64,000 nucleotides of DNA from NCBI GenBank assembly GCA_950054485.1, contig CATLPD010000001.1:730463-794462 (forward strand), given 5' to 3'. Position numbers and translations under genes: made by a program. Source of the DNA: an uncultured Alphaproteobacteria bacterium. Its GTDB lineage: Bacteria > Pseudomonadota > Alphaproteobacteria > Micavibrionales > CSBR16-224. The notes beneath the pieces were generated by a model. The model did no database searches and was not told the origin of the DNA. It saw only the letters and a list, made by a program, of their open reading frames with translations. Below are positions 8,780 through 15,953 of this stretch, piece after piece (the first letter of the stretch is position 1; each line of letters begins with the position of its first letter).

Positions 8780-9877
8780 TCATACGTTTATCGACCAGAT
8801 CAGTTCAGATTTACCAAGACCTAGGGGCAGGGGCGTAATATCGCCGACAGGTGTTTTGATCTTCGAAACTGTCTGCTGTGTGCGTGACAGGGTGAAAGTT
8901 TCCTTTGAAACGGGAAGGTCATAAAATTCCGCGCCGTTCAGGCATAAAAATGCCTCGAATATTTTTTGATTTGCCTGAATGTTTAAATCAAGGCCCGATT
9001 GCTCGAAGGCCTCGGCATAAAGCTGTGGGGCAATCCCGCCTGTAAAGCAGCCCGCTGCACATCCGCATTCTGTTGCTTTGGTGGTATGGGGCGCATTATC
9101 CGTTCCGGCAAAAAATTGCGCGTTATTTGATGCGGTCACGGCATCACGCAGGGCCTGACGGTCGCTTTCGAATTTTAAAAGCGGTAAACAATATAGGTGA
9201 TATTTTAGCCCCCTCACCAGATGGCCGATTGTATACAGCAAATGCTGCGGCGTGACGCTGGCGGCAATATTTTTGCCGCGTGCTTTAACAAACTCGACGG
9301 CTGTCTTGGTCGTCACATGTTCGGCAACAATTTTTAAATCGGGATAATTGTCTGCGATGCGGGGGGCATATTCGCGATAAAAGATATCCTCCGCATTTGT
9401 TTTGTCAGACAGATAATCTTCGTCACTTATATTATGTTCCTCCCCATGTAGGCAGAGGACGATACCATGATCCTGCATTGCTTTGAATATATCGGTCTTT
9501 AAAACCTCTGTAATCGGCGTGCCGAAATCAGCGCCTGTCGTGCCATGCGGCGGATAATATTTTACCGCCTTTAACGATCCCGATTTCGCGCCCTGTTCAA
9601 TCATCTCGGCAGTGGTATCACGTGTCAAATACAGCGGCACGATCACATGATCAAATTTATCACCGCCGTTTTCGCGGATCATATCCAGATATTCTGCGAT
9701 TGACCAATAGGGCAGGGGATCATCTTTATGAATTTTGGCGACAGGTGGTTTGGTATTCGGCATCGCCAGCGCGCCCGCGCATCCCATATCCAGTTGCGAT
9801 TGAATAACGGGTGCCAGTAATTCATCCTGACGTAGATGTGTGTGCAAATCGTACCATTTCGGGAGCGTGAATTTCAT
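8780..9877 (-). CDS. pyrC: Dihydroorotase (class II, PyrC)
   Basis: PyrC interconverts carbamoyl-aspartate and dihydroorotate in pyrimidine synthesis, with a binuclear zinc site in an amidohydrolase barrel. The sequence shows the HTHLRQ metal-ligand motif at residues 12-17, the substrate loop AMPNTKPP, the LKAVKYYPP region with the lysine expected to be carbamylated, the CLHGEE histidine, and GTDNAPH with the catalytic Asp. I start at ATG 9877, preceded by GGGG; a TTG at 9898 would add seven residues. Length (365) fits the E. coli enzyme (about 348). The neighbours are not pyrimidine genes. Confidence 0.9.
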   Translation of the reverse strand: MKFTLPKWYDLHTHLRQDELLAPVIQSQLDMGCAGALAMPNTKPPVAKIHKDDPLPYWSIAEYLDMIRENGGDKFDHVIVPLYLTRDTTAEMIEQGAKSGSLKAVKYYPPHGTTGADFGTPITEVLKTDIFKAMQDHGIVLCLHGEEHNISDEDYLSDKTNAEDIFYREYAPRIADNYPDLKIVAEHVTTKTAVEFVKARGKNIAASVTPQHLLYTIGHLVRGLKYHLYCLPLLKFESDRQALRDAVTASNNAQFFAGTDNAPHTTKATECGCAAGCFTGGIAPQLYAEAFEQSGLDLNIQANQKIFEAFLCLNGAEFYDLPVSKETFTLSRTQQTVSKIKTPVGDITPLPLGLGKSELIWSINV

Positions 9878-9963
9878 GCCCCAGTCTAACAGATGCAATT
9901 TTTTTTCGCGATAACATTCATCGCATATTGAAAAAGAACAAAACGTGAACTATAATTATTCCG

Positions 9964-11217
9964 ATGCAGGATAAAATAAAAACAAAACTAGAAATCTTGG
10001 CAGACGCGGCGAAATACGATGCATCCTGTGCATCGGGTACGGCCGGTAAGCGTTCAGCAAAAAAGGGCGAACAGGGGATCGGCTCCCTGACGGGTGGCAC
10101 AGGCATTTGCCACAGCTTTACGCCCGATGGCCGATGTGTTTCATTGTTGAAAATCCTGATGACGAATTACTGTATTTACGATTGTCATTATTGTATCAAC
10201 CGGGCCTCCAGCAACGTGCGCCGCGCGCGTTTTACGGTTCAGGAAGTCGTTGACCTGACGCTCAATTTTTATAAACGCAATTATATTGAGGGGCTTTTTC
10301 TCAGCTCCGGCATTATCAAGTCACCTGATTACACCATGGAATCGATGGTGCGAATTGCAAAATCTTTGCGCGAAGATCATCATTTCAAAGGCTATATCCA
10401 CCTGAAGACCATCCCGAATGCCTCACCCGAATTGCAGGAGGAGGCAGGCCTTTACGCCGATCGCCTCAGCATCAATGTCGAAATGCCGACGGAAAAGGGG
10501 CTGAACACCTATGCGCCCGAAAAAAAGCTGAATGAAATTACCGGCGCGATGGGCAAGCTGGATCATAAAATCACCGAACATAAACAATCGAAATCATACA
10601 GCGGCAAACGCCCGCCGCGTTTTGCACCGGGGGGGCAATCGACACAGATGATTGTCGGGGCCGATGATACGGATGATAAAATCATTCTGGGCTCCAGCGT
10701 TTCGCTGTATGACACATATAAATTGCGGCGGGTTTATTATTCGGCCTTCAGCCCGATTCCGGATGCCAGTATTATTTTGCCGCTGAAACCCGCACCGCTG
10801 GTGCGCGAACACAGATTATATCAGGCCGACTGGCTGCTGCGCTTTTATAATTTCAACCTCGATGAAATTTTGCAGGGCACGATTGATAATATGCTTGATC
10901 TTGATTTTGACCCCAAGATGGCATGGGCATTGCGTAACCGTCACGAATTTCCAGTGAATCTGAATACGGCCGATAAACATATGATATTGCGCGTGCCGGG
11001 CATCGGGGTGCAGACCGCCAATAAGATTATATCAATCCGGCGCTATAGGACATTGCGCTGGGAAGACCTTGCGAAAATGCGCCTGCCGCTGGATAAGCTG
11101 AAACCCTTTATATGTGTTCTGGATTATCGTCCGCCGCCGCATTTGCTCGATTCAAATCACCTCTCGCAATTGATGCGCCCGTCACAGCAACTGGAATTAT
11201 TCGGGGCGGCGACATGA
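9964..11217 (+). CDS. Radical SAM protein, putative DNA modification/repair (TIGR03916 type)
   Basis: The 417-residue product carries the radical-SAM cluster motif CIYDCHYC (Cys70, Cys74, Cys77), followed by the partial barrel. A C-terminal helix-hairpin-helix region (VPGIGVQTANKI) is typical of DNA contact. This matches the family described as putative DNA modification/repair radical SAM proteins, whose chemistry is not established. Its stop overlaps the start of the next gene (ATGA), which encodes the usual partner, so the two are translationally coupled. The pair often occurs with a UdgX-like uracil-DNA glycosylase, which is not fused or adjacent here. Confidence 0.88.
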   Translation: MQDKIKTKLEILADAAKYDASCASGTAGKRSAKKGEQGIGSLTGGTGICHSFTPDGRCVSLLKILMTNYCIYDCHYCINRASSNVRRARFTVQEVVDLTLNFYKRNYIEGLFLSSGIIKSPDYTMESMVRIAKSLREDHHFKGYIHLKTIPNASPELQEEAGLYADRLSINVEMPTEKGLNTYAPEKKLNEITGAMGKLDHKITEHKQSKSYSGKRPPRFAPGGQSTQMIVGADDTDDKIILGSSVSLYDTYKLRRVYYSAFSPIPDASIILPLKPAPLVREHRLYQADWLLRFYNFNLDEILQGTIDNMLDLDFDPKMAWALRNRHEFPVNLNTADKHMILRVPGIGVQTANKIISIRRYRTLRWEDLAKMRLPLDKLKPFICVLDYRPPPHLLDSNHLSQLMRPSQQLELFGAAT

Positions 11218-12005
11218 TCAATATTATGATCGATACATGCCCCGGTTTTGATCAGTGGCGTGATGCTGCGCGGCGCTGTATATTAAATGATATTCCGCCC
11301 GATCAAATTCTCTGGAAAACGCCCGATCAGGCGCAGGATAGTCTTTTCACGGCAGCGGATGAATTGCCACCTGACACACCGGATGAATTCAGCGTGTCCA
11401 AGGATTTCATAGATTTGGCCGAAACAGTGATGTGCCATTCGGATAATGCGCGCTTTGATATTTTATACAGGTTGTTGTGGCGTATACGTCATGACAATAA
11501 AAACCTGCTGAAAATCAAAACGGACAGTGATGTCATGGCGGCAACCAAAATGGTCAAAGCGGTGCGGCGCGATGCATATAAGATCACTGCCTTTTTGCGC
11601 TTTCGCGAGATCGAACTGGATGGCCGCGAACACTATATCGCCTGGTACGAGCCCGACCACTATATATTGCAGCGCGCGATCGGGTTTTTCAAAACGCGGT
11701 TCAGAAATATGAATTGGTCGATTTTGACGCCTTATTTATCGGCGCATTGGAACGGGCAGAGCGTTTATTTTGACAGCACGCCCGATAAATCGCTATTGCC
11801 TGAACAGGATGATTTCGAAGATTACTGGCTGACCTATTACGCCAGCATTTTTAACCCCGCGCGCCCCAAGAAAAAGGCGATGCTGACTCAAATGCCGAAA
11901 AAATACTGGAAAAATATGCCCGAAACGCGCCTGATCCCCGATCTGCTGAAAACTGCCGAAGCGCGGACGAAGGAGATGATTAAAAAGTCAGGTGGTGGTG
12001 TCTAG
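11214..12005 (+). CDS. DUF4130-type DNA metabolism protein, partner of the radical SAM gene
   Basis: The 263-residue product starts at the ATG overlapping the upstream stop by 4 bp. The order of motifs (PDQILW near the start, then RLLWRIRHD, VRRDAYKITAFLRFRE, WYEPDHYILQ, FFKTRFRNMNWSILTP) matches the TIGR03915/DUF4130 family, which is nearly always encoded beside the radical-SAM partner. In some bacteria it is fused to a UdgX glycosylase domain; here it ends after DUF4130. Its biochemical role is unknown. A possible longer frame from 11112 lies inside the upstream gene and is rejected. It ends 5 bp before the left att repeat of the island. Confidence 0.85.
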   Translation: MINIMIDTCPGFDQWRDAARRCILNDIPPDQILWKTPDQAQDSLFTAADELPPDTPDEFSVSKDFIDLAETVMCHSDNARFDILYRLLWRIRHDNKNLLKIKTDSDVMAATKMVKAVRRDAYKITAFLRFREIELDGREHYIAWYEPDHYILQRAIGFFKTRFRNMNWSILTPYLSAHWNGQSVYFDSTPDKSLLPEQDDFEDYWLTYYASIFNPARPKKKAMLTQMPKKYWKNMPETRLIPDLLKTAEARTKEMIKKSGGGV

Positions 12006-12010
12006 GTGAA

Positions 12011-12035
12011 AAAATGGAGCGGTGAAGGTCTCGAA
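12011..12035. repeat. Left att-like repeat of the tRNA-Gly island
   Basis: AAAATGGAGCGG is identical to the tRNA-Gly 3' end at 21435-21446. The following TGAAGG and TCGAA also match the tRNA T-arm after two small gaps. It is the displaced or degenerate end left by integration. Confidence 0.8.
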
Positions 12036-12090
12036 TTTTATTTTCCATGCCCTTGAATTTATTTGATATTAACTGTTTCAAACTTTATTG

Positions 12091-12112
12091 GTGCCCCCAT
12101 ATGTGCCCCCAA
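12091..12112. repeat. Candidate integrase arm sites, left end
   Basis: Two GTGCCCCC units lie 12 bp apart. The same unit occurs near the right end between the integrase gene and the tRNA. Paired short repeats inside both ends fit arm-type binding sites for the tyrosine integrase; this is inference from position. Confidence 0.55.
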
Positions 12113-12124
12113 GTGGTAAGAATT

Positions 12125-12616
12125 TTATTCATTGGTGGCTTTTTTCATTAAAGTGCAAAACCAGATTACCAATAAAATTAATACACTTCTAGCCTCTAAA
12201 GACTTTACTTTTTTAGGGTCTTTACCTGTTATTTTTGCTGCGCTTTCGTAAGACTTGTGAAAAATTTCTCTGTCTTTGGTGGATAAAGACTTTAATAAGT
12301 TGTTGTACTCTCCAGCGGTAACTTTAAAAGCCCTGTTATGAGCCACGTTATTCCTAATGCTTTGCAATGTTTTGGCGAGGCTTAAGATCCGACTGCCTAA
12401 GGGACTGAGGTAACAACGGACTAAAGCTAATTTTTGCTCAAAGTTTAATCTTGCGATATTGTTCCTGCTTAGGAGCTCCCCATCAATGTTTGGAACGCAA
12501 GTTCTTAAAACCTCCTCAATAGCTTCTTCAATAATTAAAAAGCTTTCAATTATCAATTGTCTATCATCTAGGTCTTTTAGGTAATCATTTATTTCTATGC
12601 TATCTAAAATTTTCAT
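12125..12616 (-). CDS. HEPN-like protein with C-terminal hydrophobic segment
   Basis: The product (about 163 residues from ATG 12616) is mostly helical. It contains SIRNNVAHNRAF around residues 88-99, in which RNNVAH matches the R-N-x3-H (Rx4H) signature of HEPN ribonucleases. A short hydrophobic stretch (SVLILLVIWFCTLM) lies near the C terminus. HEPN proteins are common RNases in toxin-antitoxin and antiphage systems. The next gene on the same strand, ending 25 bp upstream of this start, encodes a second protein with the same signature. The exact family is not recognised and RNase activity is inferred from a short motif only. Low GC marks it as part of the island cargo. Confidence 0.6.
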   Translation of the reverse strand: MKILDSIEINDYLKDLDDRQLIIESFLIIEEAIEEVLRTCVPNIDGELLSRNNIARLNFEQKLALVRCYLSPLGSRILSLAKTLQSIRNNVAHNRAFKVTAGEYNNLLKSLSTKDREIFHKSYESAAKITGKDPKKVKSLEARSVLILLVIWFCTLMKKATNE

Positions 12617-12641
12617 CACCAAAGCGTTAAATTAATTATCA

Positions 12642-13316
12642 TTAATCATTATAGTGAGATTGTATAAAATTGTTAACTAAAGTGTCGAGCTTTTCAAAGA
12701 ACGCTATCAATTTGTTAAATAGGAGGTCAATGAAAGCTGGTTTTATTGATATGTAATCAAAATACGTGCCTAAAGTATCTGTCTGCTCTACAAATCTTCT
12801 TAATTTATTGTTTTCTTCTGTGGGAATACGCCCACCGCTATGAACTAGAGAGTTTCTTAGCTTATTTAAATGTCTAATAAAGCTCCATTCATCAGATATT
12901 TCATTAACTGGTATTTTAGCGACTTTTGACAAAAATGTTCCCGCGCGTGTAATGCCTGTGTCTGATAGGTCCTTTAATTTCACACTGCTATCAATGCAAT
13001 TTTCTAAGATCCAACATAACTCATTTAATTTGTTTTCTAAAAAGCTGTATACAGCCATCACAAATGCGTTTCTATGAACATTTGGATATTTGATTTGGTT
13101 TTCATGTAAACTGAGACTGTAGTTCTCTATAATATCATCATGCTCTGGCTCAGGTGCTTGTTCTAAAATTTTATCGATTTTATTTTGCAACTCTTCGTCT
13201 TTTTTTCTCCAGAAATTTTCTATTTCATTGTGATAATATTTCAATTCCCTAAGCTCATTTGCGGCATGATGGCAATGCCCACACAATCCGTTACCGAAAA
13301 AATCTATCTCTGTCAC
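12642..13316 (-). CDS. Second HEPN-like protein
   Basis: I chose the GTG at 13316 because AAAGGAG lies six bases upstream; a TTG at 13349 would add 11 residues. The 224-residue product is helical with acidic coiled-coil-like stretches. An N-terminal CGHCHH could bind metal, and NKLRNSLVHSGG carries an Rx4H signature (RNSLVH). The motif sits late in the protein, as in many HEPN domains of Abi or Cthe_2314-like proteins. Together with the adjacent HEPN-like gene it may form a hetero-oligomeric RNase or an abortive-infection unit. No antitoxin of the MNT type is nearby. Confidence 0.6.
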   Translation of the reverse strand: MTEIDFFGNGLCGHCHHAANELRELKYYHNEIENFWRKKDEELQNKIDKILEQAPEPEHDDIIENYSLSLHENQIKYPNVHRNAFVMAVYSFLENKLNELCWILENCIDSSVKLKDLSDTGITRAGTFLSKVAKIPVNEISDEWSFIRHLNKLRNSLVHSGGRIPTEENNKLRRFVEQTDTLGTYFDYISIKPAFIDLLFNKLIAFFEKLDTLVNNFIQSHYND

Positions 13317-13360
13317 AGTTGCTCCTTTAACCTTAAAAATTTTCGTCAAATTAAACTTAG

Positions 13361-13390
13361 CCGCTTTAAAAGCGGAGGGGGGGGACCCCC
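13361..13390. repeat. Tandem inverted repeats upstream of the HEPN-like genes
   Basis: CCGCTTT-A-AAAGCGG is followed immediately by an unusual G-run and C-run (GGGGGGGG-A-CCCCC). Both are self-complementary and lie about 45 bp upstream of the HEPN-like start, between divergent genes. They could be an operator or an RNA hairpin; neither T-run nor A-run follows on either strand. Confidence 0.4.
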
Positions 13391-13556
13391 AAAGTCGTAA
13401 TAATATTTCTTAATAAACTACCCTTTCAATGTAGTTTAATTTTTGAAATCAAGTATCCAGTAATGTCCAACTATGCTTTCGTTAATAATTGTGTTAATAA
13501 AAATAAGTTATAAAGATGCCTTATAAAATATAATTTTTGTGAGGACTAGGATAAAG

Positions 13557-14093
13557 ATGTCATCAAAAATATTAGATATAGAAAGTCATATTGCGGAAAT
13601 AATAGCATCAGAAAAAGAAGTTCTGGGCCAGCCAGCGTGGCAAAAGGTTTCTAGTAAGCAAGATTCTTGGCAATTAAAAGCTTCAGTAAGGGCGAAAATA
13701 GAGACAGATTTTAAGCTTTCAATTGTATTGGACACCAATGTTAAATGCCCTTTCCAGCGTGGGTCAATTATTTTGACTTGCAGTTCAGCACCTATTGAGA
13801 GGATGGAGCACTGCAACAGGCGTCAGCACGTAAATAAGCTTGATAAAGCAGTTCCAAAACATTTAAGAGGGCTTGATATACCACCTGATATATGCCGATA
13901 TTATTCGTGGGATAATAATAGAAGATATAAATGGCCTAATGCCTCTAGACCACTAAATTTACCTGTAAGTGAGCCGATAAGTGAGCTAAACACAAAATTA
14001 TTTTTTGATAGCGTTAAATATTTCTTAAAAAGAACTAATTTAAAATTAGAAGTACCTGATTTACACTATGATGCGAGGTTGGGTCTACAATGA
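13557..14093 (+). CDS. Hypothetical protein paired with DUF1828-like gene (DUF6978-like)
   Basis: I use ATG 13557, preceded by GAGGACTAGGA; a GTG at 13539 overlaps that site. The 178-residue product has a central beta-rich region with TCSSAPIERMEHCNRRQH, then a His/Trp-rich stretch and a helical tail. The arrangement resembles small proteins found directly upstream of DUF1828 genes (DUF6978-like, tentative). Its stop overlaps the next start by 4 bp, so the pair is translationally coupled and likely works as one system. Function is unknown; location among HEPN-like and HNH genes suggests defence or toxin-antitoxin activity. Confidence 0.6.
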   Translation: MSSKILDIESHIAEIIASEKEVLGQPAWQKVSSKQDSWQLKASVRAKIETDFKLSIVLDTNVKCPFQRGSIILTCSSAPIERMEHCNRRQHVNKLDKAVPKHLRGLDIPPDICRYYSWDNNRRYKWPNASRPLNLPVSEPISELNTKLFFDSVKYFLKRTNLKLEVPDLHYDARLGLQ

Positions 14094-14863
14094 ACTGTGA
14101 TATAGAAATTAAAAGAGCTTTAGAAAAGCTTCATGCCTGCGATATTCTTGAGGGTGCTCAAAGAATATCAACAACCTGTTTGTACCCGGACGGTGCTAGA
14201 GTAACGCTGTTTGCATACAGGACACATAAAAACGCAGAATTTGTAGTCACTGATGATGGAGATGCCTACGAGGTCCTCAGATCATATGGTATTGACACTA
14301 TTTCAAAGTATACGAAAACGGCACATGACACGGCTAGCAAATTCGATATGAATTTCAATAAAGAGCTAAGTAACTTTTATTCAGACCCCGTAACTTCTGA
14401 AATGCTGCCAGCTACTATCGCATATCTTGCTAATTGTGTTCAAAAATTTGTTCAGCAGATTAATGATAAAATGGAGCTAGAAAATGAAAAGGATATTCGT
14501 GAAAGAATAGATGAGTGCCTTGAAAGCTACCATTTAATTCCAGAGCGTAATATTGTGCGAGATTTTGAGATTATTGGAGATAGCGGAAAGACTCATAATT
14601 TTTCTCATGCCATCTTAAGAGAGGAAAGAACTATTCTAGTATCTCCTGTTAGCGACCATCATGCATCGATTGCTCCAGCTTATATGAAATTCAATGACGT
14701 ATACACTCAAAACCCAGATTACAAAAGGGAGGCTGTTATATCTAATGTGTCAGCATGGGGATCAAATAATCTGAATTTGATCGAAAGCGTTGTTGATAAT
14801 GTGAATTATATTGAAGAAAAAATGAAGCCGTTCATGAAGAGATATGGATATCTTCAAAATTAA
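14090..14863 (+). CDS. DUF1828-like protein
   Basis: The 257-residue product has an N-terminal region (about 10-75) with a beta-strand pattern ending in VVTDDGDAYEVLRSYG. This is the conserved DDG feature of DUF1828 domains, which occur in accessory and phage-related regions. The C-terminal half may contain a nuclease-like alpha/beta fold similar to DUF1829, but I see no convincing catalytic set. The ATGA overlap with the upstream gene indicates coupled expression. Codon use is AT-rich like the other cargo genes. Confidence 0.65.
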   Translation: MNCDIEIKRALEKLHACDILEGAQRISTTCLYPDGARVTLFAYRTHKNAEFVVTDDGDAYEVLRSYGIDTISKYTKTAHDTASKFDMNFNKELSNFYSDPVTSEMLPATIAYLANCVQKFVQQINDKMELENEKDIRERIDECLESYHLIPERNIVRDFEIIGDSGKTHNFSHAILREERTILVSPVSDHHASIAPAYMKFNDVYTQNPDYKREAVISNVSAWGSNNLNLIESVVDNVNYIEEKMKPFMKRYGYLQN

Positions 14864-14906
14864 TTATATTTTTCAATATTTTATATGTACCCCTTCCTAA
14901 ATCTGT

Positions 14907-14924
14907 ATGGTATTATGATACCAT
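14907..14924. promoter_or_regulatory. Inverted repeat overlapping a start codon
   Basis: ATGGTAT-TATG-ATACCAT has seven-base arms and its right arm contains the first bases of the ATG at 14923. No Shine-Dalgarno sequence precedes that ATG. The repeat could be an operator, or TATTAT at 14911-14916 could be a -10 element giving a leaderless transcript. Confidence 0.45.
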
Positions 14925-15279
14925 GGATCAAAGCCCCAAAAAACGTGCTGAAAAAGCCTTTAAAGTCACTTCTCTTAAAACCTTTCTGAGAAACCAAGGA
15001 AAGGCTGACAAGGGCAGTGAGGATGTCTTGCGGCGGTGGATACATGACCATGAGCTGGTCGAGTTTCTATTAAGGGCTGTGAGCGGGGAGGTTTTTAACA
15101 ACCAGCGTTTAAGTTTGCGTGATCGTTGCAACTTGGCTACCAAGCTTCTCAATAAAACACTTCCTGACATGAAAACTGTGGAGTGTATTCAGTCACCCTC
15201 AGATAGCCCTGATGCGGTCACTTATCAGGCAACCCAAAACTTGCTTCAATCCGCTTTGAACCTGCCTAATAAAGATTGA
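14923..15279 (+). CDS. Small accessory protein (118 aa), unknown
   Basis: The product is basic at the N terminus (QSPKKRAEKAFK) and helical throughout, with KLLNKTLPDMKTVE near residues 79-92. That phrase is reminiscent of small phage proteins encoded near terminase genes, but I cannot place it with confidence. It has no membrane segment. It lies directly upstream of the structured RNA on the same strand, in the position that the DUF5681 gene takes relative to the second copy of that RNA. The start overlaps an inverted repeat and lacks an obvious ribosome-binding site. Confidence 0.6.
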   Translation: MDQSPKKRAEKAFKVTSLKTFLRNQGKADKGSEDVLRRWIHDHELVEFLLRAVSGEVFNNQRLSLRDRCNLATKLLNKTLPDMKTVECIQSPSDSPDAVTYQATQNLLQSALNLPNKD

Positions 15280-15337
15280 ATTTCTTAGCATAATTAACGT
15301 ATATTGGTTTTAGGTAAGTGATCGGCTTACTTGGGGC

Positions 15338-15508
15338 TTGATAACCTCTAACGAGCGGCCAACAGCATCTGGCCGTAAAAATGATGCTGCTTTCTCGATT
15401 AAGTTCGGGATGGCAGCGAAATAAAATAGCGCACTGCGTAAATACGCTGTGCCGTCTCGTTACGGTTATCAACATCCCGAGCACCAGAGCGATCTGGTGT
15501 TTTTTTTC
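15338..15508 (+). ncRNA. Structured RNA, copy A (unrecognised family)
   Basis: The strand folds around a long closing helix: TTGATAACC (15338-15346) pairs with GGTTATCAA (15464-15472), and TAACGAG (15349-15355) with CTCGTTA (15456-15462). Inside are a hairpin CGGCCA/TGGCCG (15356-15375) whose loop AGCATC complements GATGCT at 15383-15388; GCTGC/GCAGC (15386-15390, 15413-15417) enclosing TCTCGA/TCGGGA; and GCAC-t-GCGT/ACGC-t-GTGC (15431-15452). TCGGGATG (15405-15412) can instead pair with CATCCCGA (15473-15480). A terminator follows. A homologous element with compensatory changes lies at 60740-60920 (minus), which argues strongly for a selected RNA structure. The function is unknown. Confidence 0.8.
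15482..15508 (+). terminator. Terminator ending structured RNA A
   Basis: A perfect seven-pair stem CACCAGA/TCTGGTG closed by a GCGA (GNRA) loop is followed by eight T. It sits between the RNA and the small membrane protein gene, so it either ends an independent RNA or acts as a conditional attenuator for that gene. Confidence 0.85.
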
Positions 15509-15527
15509 TTACAGGAAGGGAAGGTTT

Positions 15528-15920
15528 ATGATCGAGAATAATTCCAAAGATAAAAGAGAGGAAGTTGCGGCCAATGAAGCCGCATTGAAACTACTTCTAG
15601 TAAATGGAGAGATTAAAGAGCTTGAAGCACGTAGACGCGCTGTAATTGGAGTAGGGGTTTTTGCGCTATTTGTTGGGCTGACTTTTAATTCTTACTTGAG
15701 GTCACCAATAGAAGAATTCTGGTGGATTCTGGGTTTTCTAGCGGCGGTCTTATTCTTTTTTATATGGGAGAATGGGAAATCTATAGATAAAAAAATTAGT
15801 TTAAAATTTGATTTTGAGCAATTGATCAAAAAATACGGTTGGGATTTTTCTTACAACGAAAATAATTATAGAGTTGAATTTAAGCCTTTAAGGACATCTA
15901 GACAAACGGACACCCCTTAG
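15528..15920 (+). CDS. Small membrane protein downstream of structured RNA A
   Basis: The ATG at 15528 follows GGAAGGGAAGG. The product (130 residues) has a charged, helical N terminus (about 1-35), two transmembrane segments at about 37-55 and 62-82, and a soluble C terminus. I recognise no family. It begins 20 bases after the terminator of the structured RNA. In the other mobile module a different single-pass membrane protein gene follows the homologous RNA, so the RNA may control, or act together with, a small membrane protein. Confidence 0.65.
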   Translation: MIENNSKDKREEVAANEAALKLLLVNGEIKELEARRRAVIGVGVFALFVGLTFNSYLRSPIEEFWWILGFLAAVLFFFIWENGKSIDKKISLKFDFEQLIKKYGWDFSYNENNYRVEFKPLRTSRQTDTP

Positions 15921-15953
15921 GGGGCTGTCTTGTCTTGTCTTAAGGTTGTCGGA

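Noticed and set aside
12095..12106. Regarding the two GTGCCCCC units as a gene promoter
   Set aside because: Matching units at the other island end next to the integrase make recombination arm sites the better reading.
15381..15420. Hammerhead-like core (TGATG, helix, CGAAA) inside structured RNA A
   Set aside because: The canonical CUGAUGA is incomplete and the second copy reads CGGAA in place of CGAAA, which would kill a hammerhead; no cleavage-site helix III is present.
15338..15508. Idea that the RNA is a retron msr-msd, tracrRNA, or omega RNA
   Set aside because: No reverse transcriptase, Cas9/IscB or TnpB gene lies in either module; the HNH gene near copy A has no RuvC part and copy B has no HNH neighbour.
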